Source of the DNA: CAG-488 sp051881315
GTDB lineage: Bacteria > Bacillota > Clostridia > Oscillospirales > Acutalibacteraceae
Assembly: GCA_051881315.1 (NCBI GenBank)
Contig: JBJEPQ010000029.1
Location: 186,001 to 250,000 of the forward strand
Direction: 5' to 3'
Length of the DNA stretch: 64,000 nucleotides
Shown here: positions 44,219 through 52,535 of the stretch, in pieces
Position numbering within the stretch: position 1 is the first letter of the stretch
Layout: every line of letters begins with the position of its first letter
The notes under the pieces: model-generated
Told to the model about the DNA's origin: nothing
The model's input: the letters and a program-made list of their open reading frames with translations, nothing else
Databases searched by the model: none
Made by a program: the position numbers and the translations under genes

Positions 44219-44248
44219 AACGTCCGCTCCTTTTCAAGTGATGAGTTT

Positions 44249-44277
44249 ATTATATTATAGCATACTGCATTTGTCAA
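44249..44277 (-). promoter_or_regulatory. Perfect consensus promoter of the leader ORF-symporter unit
   Basis: On the minus strand, TTGACA (44272-44277), 17 bp, TATAAT (44249-44254). A second TATAAT overlaps at 44254-44259. Confidence 0.88.
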
Positions 44278-44313
44278 CACTTTAAAGCGATAAATCGCAA
44301 AAATTTTTACAAC

Positions 44314-44345
44314 AAAAAAGAGCCGCCGCAATAAGCGACAGCTCT
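44314..44345 (-). terminator. Terminator of the purB-gtrA-GT2 operon
   Basis: On the minus strand, AGAGCTGTCGC, loop TTATT, GCGGCGGCTCT with two mismatches, then TTTTTT. Confidence 0.75.
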
Positions 44346-44359
44346 GAAAAAAATTTGAA

Positions 44360-45400
44360 TTATTTTTCAATTATGGCTGACATTATTTTCAGCAGGAGAT
44401 ACACTCCGCAGGCACAGCGCAGTTTGCAAAGGATAAAGAACACTTTCCAATGTATCGGCAAATATTTGATGTCAAGCGCTTTGTATGCCTTGCGGTATCT
44501 CTCCGTTGACAGGAATTTTTTGATGTTGCGTATTCTTGCTTTTTTGTCCCTGTTCAACAGCTCCGTAAGTCCCAGTCCGATCATACTGAAACAAATTCGG
44601 TTGTTCAGCGCCGCCTTAAATTCTTCGGAAAGCTTATTGCTTTTTATGTAAGCTTCCATACGGTCGTAAAGCTCGTTCCATTGGCTGAAAAGCTTAGGCT
44701 TGTAGCTCCTCGTCAGCGAGACCTCGTTGTCCTTGCGGTAGTGGTTGAACGGACGGTTGATGAATACAGCACGGTGAACAAAGCCGAAATAGTAGAGATT
44801 GAACAGAGCGTCCTCCGTGCCGATAATTTTTGTATCGACAAATTCAAGGTGATTGTCCCTGATAATATCCGTGCGGTACAGCTTGCCCCATGCGGTTGAG
44901 AGGGAGTCGGCGTTGCTCGGATCCGAGGCTTCTGCGCCGAGTAGTCCTGCCATTCGGCGGTGAAGCTCACGGGAGCCTTTTTCATCAAAAGCCTTGTCCG
45001 AGTCAAAGATTTTCTTTTCGGCAGAGCGATTGGGAAACTCCCTGACATATCCCCACATAACGACGTCGGCGGAATTGCTCTCCGCCTTTTCAACGGCGGC
45101 TCTTATCGCTTCGGTATCCAGCCAATCGTCGCCGTCGAGGAAAACAATGTATTCGCCCGTTGCCGCACCGATACCCGTGTTTCTTGCGCCCGAAAGTCCC
45201 TGATTTTTCTGTGAGATCAGCTTAATTCTTCCGTCCTTTTCGGCGTAGGACAAAATGACGGCGGCGCTCCTGTCGGGAGTACCGTCGTCAACACATATTA
45301 TTTCAAGGTCGGCATAGCTCTGACCGACAACGCTGTCAAGGCATTTCGGCAGAAATTTTTCAACGTTATAAACGGGAATGATTATGCTGACTTTTTTCAT
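44360..45400 (-). CDS. Glycosyltransferase, GT2 (GT-A fold)
   Basis: A 346-residue inverting glycosyltransferase. The N-terminal catalytic domain has SIIIPVYNVEKFLPKCLDSV, VDDGTPDRS, NQGLSGARNTGI and the metal motif FLDGDDWLD. A C-terminal helical region with basic residues may sit on the membrane. It begins 3 nt after a gtrA-type gene. GT2 plus GtrA is the classic pair for adding side sugars to a wall polymer. Confidence 0.93.
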   Translation of the reverse strand: MKKVSIIIPVYNVEKFLPKCLDSVVGQSYADLEIICVDDGTPDRSAAVILSYAEKDGRIKLISQKNQGLSGARNTGIGAATGEYIVFLDGDDWLDTEAIRAAVEKAESNSADVVMWGYVREFPNRSAEKKIFDSDKAFDEKGSRELHRRMAGLLGAEASDPSNADSLSTAWGKLYRTDIIRDNHLEFVDTKIIGTEDALFNLYYFGFVHRAVFINRPFNHYRKDNEVSLTRSYKPKLFSQWNELYDRMEAYIKSNKLSEEFKAALNNRICFSMIGLGLTELLNRDKKARIRNIKKFLSTERYRKAYKALDIKYLPIHWKVFFILCKLRCACGVYLLLKIMSAIIEK

Positions 45401-45403
45401 AAT

Positions 45404-45916
45404 TTAAGATTCCTTTTTCTTAAAAATGAGGAGCTTGCTGAAGAAATAGTTGAGAATGACAACAAGCACGCTTGCGATGATCTTCGAAACCATTCCCTCC
45501 GTGCCGAAAAGCTCCTGATCTACACCGATCTTAACGAGCAGGGGAACGCCGAACCATTCGATACATCCTGTTGCAAGTCTTGCAACGACGAACATTCCCA
45601 GCTCTTTTATTGCAACGCTCGGCTTCCAGCTCTTGCTGTCGAAAACCCAGAGCTTGTTCGTGATGAAAGCGAACAGCACGGCGGCAATCCATGAAAGCAC
45701 GTTTGCAACGGAAATTCTCACGTCGGAGTTTGAAATACCGCCGAGAATTTTGATAAAGAGGGCATAGCTTGCCCATGAAACCACCGTTGTCAGCACGCCG
45801 AAAACAAGGTACATAAACACCTCACGGTTGAGAACCTTGCGGCAAATGCCGACTATTTTTTCATTCTTAATATGCTTTGCGATAAAGTTATTTATGCTGT
45901 CAAAAAGCTTATCCAT
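45404..45916 (-). CDS. GtrA family membrane protein
   Basis: 170 residues with four membrane helices and the family hallmarks YLVFGVLTTVVSWASYALF and LSWIAAVLFAFITNKLWVFDSKS. It is thought to flip or carry polyprenyl-linked sugar for the adjacent GT2. The ATG at 45916 is served by AAGGTG; the alternative start at 45937 would overlap purB. It lies 4 nt after purB and 3 nt before GT2. Confidence 0.92.
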   Translation of the reverse strand: MDKLFDSINNFIAKHIKNEKIVGICRKVLNREVFMYLVFGVLTTVVSWASYALFIKILGGISNSDVRISVANVLSWIAAVLFAFITNKLWVFDSKSWKPSVAIKELGMFVVARLATGCIEWFGVPLLVKIGVDQELFGTEGMVSKIIASVLVVILNYFFSKLLIFKKKES

Positions 45917-45920
45917 ATTA

Positions 45921-47351
45921 TCACACCTTGATTTCAACGTTCATTCCGAGAAGGTCGCTGTATTTTTCGGTTATCGGCTTGATGTAGTTTTCAACAAATT
46001 CTTCCGTCTGCTGAGGCGCTCTGCCGACATAGAGCTCAGGCTTCATGATCGCCTTGAGCTGATCGAGCGTTACGCCGAAAGCGGGATCGCTTGCGATTCT
46101 TTCAAGCAGATCGTTTTCGCCGCCGTCCTGCTTGACGATCTTGCCTGCGTCCATGGAGTGAACACGGATTCTCTCGTGAAGCTCCTGACGGTCGCCGCCT
46201 CGCTTAACAGCCTCCATCATAATGTTTTCCGTTGCCATGAACGGAAGCTCCGCCATAAGATGCTTTTCAATCATCTTGGGATAAACGACCATACCGTCTG
46301 CGACATTGATATAAAGCTCAAGAATAGCGTCCGTTGTAAGGAAGGCTTCTGCAACGCTTATTCTCTTGTTTGCCGAATCGTCGAGAGTTCTTTCAAACCA
46401 CTGGGTAGCCGCCGTGATAGTCGGGTTCATAACGTCCGCCATAACGTAACGAGCGAGTGAGGAAATTCTCTCACTTCTCATCGGATTGCGCTTGTAAGCC
46501 ATTGCCGACGAGCCGATCTGATTTTTCTCAAACGGCTCTTCAACCTCCTTGAGATGCTGAAGAAGACGGAGATCGTTGGTGAACTTTGCGGCTGACTGAG
46601 CGATGCCCGAAAGTACGAAAAGCACCTGAGTGTCAACTTTTCTTGAATAAGTTTGTCCCGAAACAGGGTAAAAATCCGTGTAACCCATTTTCTCGGTGAT
46701 TTTTTTGTCGAGAGCCTTAACCTTGTCGGTGTCACCCTCAAAAAGATCCATAAAGCTTGCCTGTGTGCCCGTTGTACCCTTTGAGCCGAGGAGCTTCATC
46801 TGAGAGATCTGAAATTCAAGCTGTTCAAAATCGAGCAGAAGCTCATTGAGCCAGAGCGAAGCTCTCTTTCCGAGAGTTGTCGGCTGAGCAGGCTGAAAAT
46901 GAGTAAAGCCGAGGCAGGGCAGATCCTTGTATTCGAGAGCGAACTTTGAAAGCTTGTCCATGAGATTGACGAGCTTTTTGCGGATAAGCTTCAGAGCTTC
47001 GGTCATAGTAATAATATCGGTGTTGTCGCCGACATAGCAGGAGGTCGCTCCGAGGTGGATGATTCCTTTTGCTTTGGGACACTGAACGCCGTAAGCGTAA
47101 ACGTGGGACATAACGTCGTGACGGACGAGCTTTTCTCTCTCTGCCGCAACCTCGTAGTTGATATCCTCGGCATGAGCCTTCAATTCGTCAATCTGTTCCT
47201 GAGTTATGTTAAGTCCAAGCTCCATTTCGCTCTCGGCGAGGGCGATCCAAAGTCTGCGCCATGTCTTGAACTTAAAATCGGGTGAAAAGAGATACTGCAT
47301 CTCTTTGCTTGCGTAACGTGAATTGAGCGGTGTTTCATAGGTGTTTTTCAT
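45921..47351 (-). CDS. purB: Adenylosuccinate lyase
   Basis: Catalyses two beta-eliminations in purine synthesis (SAICAR to AICAR; adenylosuccinate to AMP). 476 residues, the long type. The fumarase/aspartase-superfamily signature SSAMAYKRNPMRSERI and the catalytic-His region GATSCYVGDNTD are clear, and TTGTQASFM is typical. Start ATG at 47351 after AGAGGA; a TTG two codons earlier is less likely. It heads the operon with GtrA and GT2, an unusual metabolic/envelope mix. Confidence 0.96.
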   Translation of the reverse strand: MKNTYETPLNSRYASKEMQYLFSPDFKFKTWRRLWIALAESEMELGLNITQEQIDELKAHAEDINYEVAAEREKLVRHDVMSHVYAYGVQCPKAKGIIHLGATSCYVGDNTDIITMTEALKLIRKKLVNLMDKLSKFALEYKDLPCLGFTHFQPAQPTTLGKRASLWLNELLLDFEQLEFQISQMKLLGSKGTTGTQASFMDLFEGDTDKVKALDKKITEKMGYTDFYPVSGQTYSRKVDTQVLFVLSGIAQSAAKFTNDLRLLQHLKEVEEPFEKNQIGSSAMAYKRNPMRSERISSLARYVMADVMNPTITAATQWFERTLDDSANKRISVAEAFLTTDAILELYINVADGMVVYPKMIEKHLMAELPFMATENIMMEAVKRGGDRQELHERIRVHSMDAGKIVKQDGGENDLLERIASDPAFGVTLDQLKAIMKPELYVGRAPQQTEEFVENYIKPITEKYSDLLGMNVEIKV

Positions 47352-47383
47352 AATCAAAATCCTCTGTTTTAAAGTATAGAATG

Positions 47384-47412
47384 ATTATAATACCTTTAGG
47401 GCAAAGTGTCAA
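47384..47412 (-). promoter_or_regulatory. Perfect consensus promoter of purB operon
   Basis: On the minus strand, TTGACA, 17 bp, TATAAT. Confidence 0.88.
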
Positions 47413-47428
47413 GCGGAGCAAAATACTC

Positions 47429-47458
47429 TTGACATAACTTGCCGAATAGGACTATAAT
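47429..47458 (+). promoter_or_regulatory. Promoter of C_GCAxxG_C_C-Mrp pair
   Basis: TTGACA, 18 bp, TATAAT. It is divergent from the purB promoter. Confidence 0.82.
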
Positions 47459-47478
47459 GTGCGAAAGGAAGTGTTGTT

Positions 47479-47925
47479 ATGTCTGAAAGAAGTGAAAAGG
47501 CGGTTGAGCTTTTCAAAAGCGGCTACAACTGCTCTCAGGCTGTTTTTGCGGCTTATGCCGATCTGTTCGGCTTTGATATGGAAACGGCATTGAAGGTTTC
47601 GGCAGGTCTCGGCGGCGGAGTAGGACGTTCGAGAGAGGTCTGCGGAACGGTTTCTGCGGCGGCTATGCTTATCGGTATGAAGTACGGAGCAACCGACGGC
47701 GATGATTCAGAGGGCAAAAAGCTCTGCTATTACAAGGTTCAGGAATTTATCGCCGAGTTCAAAAAGGTAAATCCGTCAATAGTCTGCCGTGAGCTTCTGG
47801 GACTTTCAAAGGGAGAAAATTCCCACCCGAAGCCTGACGAAAGAAACGATCAGTATTATAAAAAACGCCCCTGCGTTCAGCTCGTTGAGGACAGCGCATT
47901 GGCTTTGGAAAAGATTTTATTTTAG
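47479..47925 (+). CDS. C_GCAxxG_C_C family redox protein
   Basis: A 148-residue protein of the clostridial C-GCAxxG-C-C family. Visible features are GYNCSQAVFAAYADLFG (first Cys), a glycine-rich AGLGGGVGRSREVCGTVSAAAMLIG segment (variant of the GCAxxG motif), SIVCRELLG and RPCVQLVED. A redox-cofactor or electron-transfer role is generally proposed but not proven. It is followed 12 nt later by an Mrp/NBP35-type Fe-S ATPase, which fits metal-cofactor chemistry. Confidence 0.88.
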   Translation: MSERSEKAVELFKSGYNCSQAVFAAYADLFGFDMETALKVSAGLGGGVGRSREVCGTVSAAAMLIGMKYGATDGDDSEGKKLCYYKVQEFIAEFKKVNPSIVCRELLGLSKGENSHPKPDERNDQYYKKRPCVQLVEDSALALEKILF

Positions 47926-47937
47926 GAGATGTTTTAA

Positions 47938-48753
47938 ATGGGATGCAGCGGAGATTGTTCAAGCTGTTCTTCAAGCTGTGATAAAAAGGATCTGCACGTT
48001 CCGTGCAATGAGTACAGCAAGGTTAAAAAGGTTATAGGAGTTGTCAGCGGAAAGGGAGGCGTAGGAAAGTCGCTTGTAACCTCAATGCTGACTACGGCGA
48101 TGCAGGTCAAGGGAAATGCCTGCGGAATACTGGACGCAGATGTCACAGGTCCGTCAATTCCCAAGGCTTTCGGCCTCAAAGGTCCTGCGATGCAGAACGA
48201 AATGGGACTTCTGCCTGCCGAGACAAAGACAGGTATTAAGGTTATGTCAATCAACCTCCTGCTTGAGAAGGAGGATCAGCCTGTTGTATGGAGAGGTCCT
48301 GTTATTTCGGGAGTTATCCAGCAGTTCTGGAGCGAGGTCTTCTGGGGCGATATTGATTATATGTTTGTCGATATGCCTCCCGGAACGGGCGATGTTGCGC
48401 TGACTGTTTTCCAGTCGCTTCCCGTTGACGGTATTGTCATCGTCACAACTCCGCAGGATCTTGTAACGATGATCGTCAAGAAAGCGGTCAATATGGCGAA
48501 TATGATGAATGTTCCGATACTCGGTATCGTTGAGAATATGAGCTATCTTGAGTGTCCCGACTGCGGCAAGAGGATATCCGTTTTCGGAGAGAGCAAGCTT
48601 GACGAGGTTGCCAAGGAGCTTGACATTCCCGTGCTTGCTAAGCTTCCGATCAGAAGCGAGATTGCCTCACTTGTCGATAAGGGTGCAGTTGAGCTTGCCG
48701 AGATCAAGGAGCTTTACGATGCGGCGGACAAGATTAAGGAAACGCTGAAATAA
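47938..48753 (+). CDS. Mrp/NBP35-type P-loop ATPase (Fe-S cluster carrier)
   Basis: 271 residues. The N-terminus is Cys-rich (MGCSGDCSSCSSSCDKK), a putative cluster-binding tail like NBP35. The deviant Walker A is VVSGKGGVGKSLVTS and Walker B-type motifs are LDADVTGPSIP and MFVDMPPGTGDVALT. A CPDC pair (ECPDCGKRI) is present in the C-terminal half, the dimer-bridging cluster site. It probably scaffolds or transfers [4Fe-4S] clusters. Cytosolic. Confidence 0.93.
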   Translation: MGCSGDCSSCSSSCDKKDLHVPCNEYSKVKKVIGVVSGKGGVGKSLVTSMLTTAMQVKGNACGILDADVTGPSIPKAFGLKGPAMQNEMGLLPAETKTGIKVMSINLLLEKEDQPVVWRGPVISGVIQQFWSEVFWGDIDYMFVDMPPGTGDVALTVFQSLPVDGIVIVTTPQDLVTMIVKKAVNMANMMNVPILGIVENMSYLECPDCGKRISVFGESKLDEVAKELDIPVLAKLPIRSEIASLVDKGAVELAEIKELYDAADKIKETLK

Positions 48754-48766
48754 TTATAAATAATCA

Positions 48767-48806
48767 AGGGTTGTCACATAAAGCATTTGCCGAATGTGAC
48801 AACCCT
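48767..48806. terminator. Bidirectional terminator between convergent genes
   Basis: A perfect 12-bp stem (AGGGTTGTCACA with TGTGACAACCCT) with a 16-nt loop, centred between the convergent Mrp and zinc-ribbon stops. Confidence 0.7.
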
Positions 48807-48811
48807 GTTCT

Positions 48812-49003
48812 TTATGGGAAAAGAGCACAGCCGCTTGCCCTGAACTGTTCAATCTTTTTTTCGAGCAACTCATGGGAGCAGTTAAATCTTTCTGCAAGGC
48901 AGTCGATGCAGAAAAACTCCACAGCACCGCGGTTGATGAGCTTCTTCGTCAGCCCGATGTCGTTGCCGTCAAGCTCTCTGCCGCATTTTTTGCATACGGT
49001 CAT
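48812..49003 (-). CDS. Small zinc-ribbon protein coupled to GH27 galactosidase
   Basis: A 63-residue protein with CKKC at 4-7 and CIDC near 32-35, two further cysteines (FNCSHE, SGCALF), and an acidic/hydrophobic helix at the end. The start codon overlaps the galactosidase stop (ATGA), so it is translated by coupling. The function is unknown. Similar clostridial proteins appear as stand-alone genes, so the link to the glycosidase may only be positional. Confidence 0.75.
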   Translation of the reverse strand: MTVCKKCGRELDGNDIGLTKKLINRGAVEFFCIDCLAERFNCSHELLEKKIEQFRASGCALFP

Positions 49004-50178
49004 TTAATATCAACGACCTTGGCACGGTAAACAACGCAGGAGTGAGCCTTGAGTGAGGTTTCAACCGTATCGTTTACCGGACGTCTGATCTCGCCTGTCC
49101 AGACGTCTTTCATCTCGATTGTTTTGCCTGTGTGGAAACCGAGACCGATCGCGTCAAGAGTGAAGTTATCTCTGCGGTCGCTGTCGGTGAAGTTGAAAAA
49201 TCCGATTGCAATATCGCCGTCCTCAAGGTGTCTGACAAGAATCGGGCAATGGTCGGGATAATGCTCAAAGAGCGGTTCGTCGCCTTTCCTTTCGGGATTT
49301 TCAATTCTGTATCCGTTTGCGAAATAAGGCTGTCTGTATGCGGCGTCCTGATTTATTCTGATAAGCTCCTCGTTTTTGAGGATAGCCATTGCGTCCTCGT
49401 CGGCTTCTCTGAGGTCACAGCCGATGATGAGCGGAGAACCCATCATTGCCCAGAATGCGAAGTGAGTTTTGTATTCCTCGACCGTACAGCCTTTAAATCC
49501 GACATTTCCTCGGCCTTTCATACCGACGACAAGCATATCCATATCGTTGAAGCAGCCGCAGCCGTTGTATTCGGCAACCTTATACTGGGAGAGTGCAAGC
49601 TCTTTTATGGATTCCCATGTGTCGTTGATGTCTCCGGTTGAACGCCATGTGTGAGCGCCTGTTTCCTTGATCCATGTCTTTGTGTTCTCACTTCCCCATG
49701 AGCAGGCGGCAAAAACGATATCTCTGCCGCAGTTTGCAAGGGCAAGTCCCATTCTTTTGTAGAGAACATGACCGGGAGTTGTGTACGGGTGGAAGCAGAA
49801 GTCATATTTGAGGTAGTCAACACCCCAATCGGCGAAGCATTTTGCGTCGATAAATTCGTGGTCAAGGCTTCCGGGATATCTGGCGCAGGTCATTGTTCCT
49901 GCGCAGGAATACATACCGAATTTGAGTCCCTTTGAGTGAACGTAGTCGGCAACATACTTCATGCCGTGAGGAAATTTTTCGGGATCGGGTACGATCTCCT
50001 CGTTTTCGTTTCTCTCACGAAGGCTCCAGCAGTCGTCAATGATGACATACTCGTAGCCGCAGTCCTTGAGTCCGCTTTCGGCGATAAAATCGGCAGTCTC
50101 CATAACGACCTTTTCGTTGATGTCCTCGCCGAATGTGTTCCATGAATTCCATCCCATTGTGGGTTTGTTGATCACCAT
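49000..50178 (-). CDS. Alpha-galactosidase, GH27
   Basis: A retaining alpha-galactosidase of the eukaryote-like GH27 family, 392 residues. It has TMGWNSWNTFG at the N-terminus, IIDDCWSLRER, nucleophile Asp126 in DYLKYDFC, and acid/base Asp183 in WRSTGDINDTW. GSPLIIGCDLR and a C-terminal beta-sandwich follow. No signal peptide, so it is cytoplasmic. This is a second alpha-galactosidase, unrelated in family to the GH36 enzyme at 18.7 kb. N-acetylgalactosaminidase activity within the family is not excluded. Confidence 0.95.
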   Translation of the reverse strand: MVINKPTMGWNSWNTFGEDINEKVVMETADFIAESGLKDCGYEYVIIDDCWSLRERNENEEIVPDPEKFPHGMKYVADYVHSKGLKFGMYSCAGTMTCARYPGSLDHEFIDAKCFADWGVDYLKYDFCFHPYTTPGHVLYKRMGLALANCGRDIVFAACSWGSENTKTWIKETGAHTWRSTGDINDTWESIKELALSQYKVAEYNGCGCFNDMDMLVVGMKGRGNVGFKGCTVEEYKTHFAFWAMMGSPLIIGCDLREADEDAMAILKNEELIRINQDAAYRQPYFANGYRIENPERKGDEPLFEHYPDHCPILVRHLEDGDIAIGFFNFTDSDRRDNFTLDAIGLGFHTGKTIEMKDVWTGEIRRPVNDTVETSLKAHSCVVYRAKVVDIK

Positions 50179-50233
50179 AATTTTTAAGCTCCTTTATATT
50201 TTTTGGAGGCGGAGTTTGCCTCTCTTGATTTAA

Positions 50234-50262
50234 AGTATATCAACTAAAAATAAGTATGTCAA
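50234..50262 (-). promoter_or_regulatory. Promoter of GH27 gene
   Basis: On the minus strand, TTGACA, 17 bp, TATACT with TGA before the -10. Confidence 0.8.
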
Positions 50263-50291
50263 CAAAAAGCGATATGATGGACAGATAAACA

Positions 50292-50320
50292 TTTACTTTT
50301 TTGCTATATGATGATATAAT
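50292..50320 (+). promoter_or_regulatory. Promoter of aldolase-sialidase pair
   Basis: TTTACT, 17 bp, TATAAT with TGA before the -10. Confidence 0.75.
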
Positions 50321-50347
50321 CCACATAACAGCACAGGAGGAGTTACT

Positions 50348-51247
50348 ATGGATAAGAAACTTAAAGGTATAATGCCGGCGCTTATGACAGCGTTCGACGC
50401 CGCAACAGAAAGTATCAGCAAAGAAAATACGGCGGCTCTTGTCAAAAAACTGAAGTCGGCCGGAGTACACGGCTTTTATATCGGCGGCTCCAGCGGAGAA
50501 ATGGTGCTTTGCTCGGTCAAAGAGAGAATGGAACTGCTTGAAACTGTTATGGAAGCAAGCGGCGATCTGACAGTTATTGCTCACACGGGCGCAATGTCAA
50601 CGGCGGATGCAATTCTTCTTTCACGCCATGCGGAAAGCGCAGGAGCCGATGCGATATCATCTGTGACGCCTCTTTACTATAAATACAGCTTCAGGGAGAT
50701 AAAGCATTATTACTCCTGTCTTTGCGAAGCTGTCAGCGTTCCTGTTATCATTTATAACATCCCCGCCCTGACGGGAACGACTCTCGATTTCGGTCAGCTG
50801 TCCGAGCTTCTTTCTATCGACGGGGTAGGCGGTATGAAGTTCACTTCGTCTGATTTCTTTCTGCTCAACCGTTTGAAGCAGGAGTTCCCCGATAAGATAT
50901 TCTACAACGGCTGTGACGAGATGCTTTTGTCAGGTCTATCCGCAGGAGCGGACGGCGGTATCGGCACGACATATAATTTTATGCCGGAGATGTTTCTCTC
51001 AATCTATGAGCTGTTTAATAACGGACGTATGAAAGAAGCTAATGCCGTTCAGTCCCTGGCAAATAAGATTATTGCCGAGGTTGTGTCAAGGGGCACGCTT
51101 TCCGCTTCCAAGCAAATGATAAATTTCTCAGGACTTAATTACGGAGTATGCCGTGAACCGCTTCTTCCGTTGGACGAGACGGCGAAAAATGAATTGTACG
51201 AAAAAGCATGGAAGCCTGTTGAAAATTACAGGAATAATATTATGTAA
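50348..51247 (+). CDS. N-acetylneuraminate lyase-like aldolase (DHDPS/NAL family)
   Basis: A class I aldolase of 299 residues. The Schiff-base Lys164 is in GMKFTSSDF, the catalytic Tyr136 in IYNIPALTG, and the carboxylate-binding loop reads GGSSGE (residues about 46-51), as in sialic-acid lyases rather than dihydrodipicolinate synthase. The neighbouring sialidase-like gene supports sialic acid cleavage to ManNAc and pyruvate. nanE, nanK and a dedicated transporter are not seen in the window. Other 2-keto-3-deoxy acid substrates remain possible. Confidence 0.9.
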   Translation: MDKKLKGIMPALMTAFDAATESISKENTAALVKKLKSAGVHGFYIGGSSGEMVLCSVKERMELLETVMEASGDLTVIAHTGAMSTADAILLSRHAESAGADAISSVTPLYYKYSFREIKHYYSCLCEAVSVPVIIYNIPALTGTTLDFGQLSELLSIDGVGGMKFTSSDFFLLNRLKQEFPDKIFYNGCDEMLLSGLSAGADGGIGTTYNFMPEMFLSIYELFNNGRMKEANAVQSLANKIIAEVVSRGTLSASKQMINFSGLNYGVCREPLLPLDETAKNELYEKAWKPVENYRNNIM

Positions 51248-51314
51248 AACGCACACGGCTTGACAGTTTTCAAGCGTTTTGTTTAAATCTGAATTAAGAA
51301 AGGTATGAGCATAT

Positions 51315-52442
51315 ATGTTGCCGAAAACAGAAAAAATTTCCGATGCCGTACACGGCGTCGTGAACAAAAAGACAGGCAGTATTTTTGATTATCAGGGCTG
51401 GCCGAGCGTATGCCGGGACGAGAACGGAACGCTCTATGCCGTTGCGTCAGGCTTCAGGCTTCGTCACATCTGTCCTTTCGGCAAGACGGTCATGTATATA
51501 AGCAAAAACAACGGCGAAACATGGACTCCGCCGATAGTCATAAACGACTCATATCTCGATGACCGTGACGCAGGCATTGTTTATATGGGAGGCGGCAGAA
51601 TACTTGTAACGTGGTTTGCTCATCCTGCAAAAAGCTATCTTGACGGATGGCTGAATGAAGCGATAGTAAACGACGCATGGGAGATAGATAAAAATGCTGC
51701 GATCGGTATGCTCGACAGTATGAAATATCTTTCCGCAGAGGACGCACACGGCGGCTCGTTTATACGCATATTGGAGGATTACGGAGTTACATGGAGCGAT
51801 ACAATAAAGGTTCCTGTGTCATCTCCGCACGGACCTGCTCTGCTCAGCGACGGCTCGTTGATATATCTCGGCAAGGAAATGTACTCTGACGGTCTTGCTC
51901 CGCTGAACAGTATAAGCGCATATGCAAGTCATGACGGAGGTTATACCTGGAATTATCTTTCGACATTGGCTCTGCCGGAGGGAACTAACGCAGATAATTT
52001 CCATGAACCGCATGCGATTGAGCTACCCGACGGCCGCTTGCTTGGAGCTATCAGGGCTCAGGGCGATAATGTGCCGCACGGCTTTACGATATTTACCTCG
52101 GTTTCGTCCGACAGAGGAAAAAGCTGGAGTGAGCTGAATTGCACCGATGTCAGCGGATCACCTCCTCATCTGTTGCTTCATTCGTCCGGTGCGCTGATCT
52201 GCTCATACGGACGGCGTGAGAAGCCGTTCGGAGAGCGTGCAATGGTAAGCTATGACTATGGGAAAACGTGGACGGCGGATTATGTGATAGATGACAATAC
52301 GGACGATAACGATCTCGGCTATCCTGCGTCGGTCGAGCTTGCGGACGGAAGTATTATGACGGTATACTATCAGAAGCTTAGGGGAGATGAAAAGTGTTCT
52401 GTTCTTTATACAAGGTGGCGTCTGCCTGAAAATAAGCAATAA
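51315..52442 (+). CDS. Sialidase-like BNR-repeat protein, apparently intracellular
   Basis: A 375-residue six-bladed propeller. Four Asp-box repeats are visible: SKNNGETW, SHDGGYTW, SSDRGKSW, SYDYGKTW. YLDDRDAG may carry the acid/base Asp, and IRAQGD and YGRREKPFGERA supply arginines. There is no signal peptide or anchor, unlike most mucin-acting sialidases, so it would act on imported glycans or on a related 2-keto-3-deoxy-sugar. It follows the NAL-like aldolase by 67 nt; TTGACA at 51260 with TTAAAT 17 bp later may give it a separate promoter. Confidence 0.83.
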   Translation: MLPKTEKISDAVHGVVNKKTGSIFDYQGWPSVCRDENGTLYAVASGFRLRHICPFGKTVMYISKNNGETWTPPIVINDSYLDDRDAGIVYMGGGRILVTWFAHPAKSYLDGWLNEAIVNDAWEIDKNAAIGMLDSMKYLSAEDAHGGSFIRILEDYGVTWSDTIKVPVSSPHGPALLSDGSLIYLGKEMYSDGLAPLNSISAYASHDGGYTWNYLSTLALPEGTNADNFHEPHAIELPDGRLLGAIRAQGDNVPHGFTIFTSVSSDRGKSWSELNCTDVSGSPPHLLLHSSGALICSYGRREKPFGERAMVSYDYGKTWTADYVIDDNTDDNDLGYPASVELADGSIMTVYYQKLRGDEKCSVLYTRWRLPENKQ

Positions 52443-52465
52443 GCATTTGATATATATGCAGAAAA

Positions 52466-52496
52466 ACGGCTTGATATCGTTGATATCAAGCCGTTG
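52466..52496. terminator. Palindromic terminator between convergent genes
   Basis: Perfect 14-bp arms (AACGGCTTGATATC with GATATCAAGCCGTT) around a 3-nt loop, between the sialidase-like and phosphoesterase stops. No long T-run. Confidence 0.6.
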
Positions 52497-52535
52497 GCAT
52501 TTCAATATCAGGTCTCCGACCTTTGAATTATTTGA

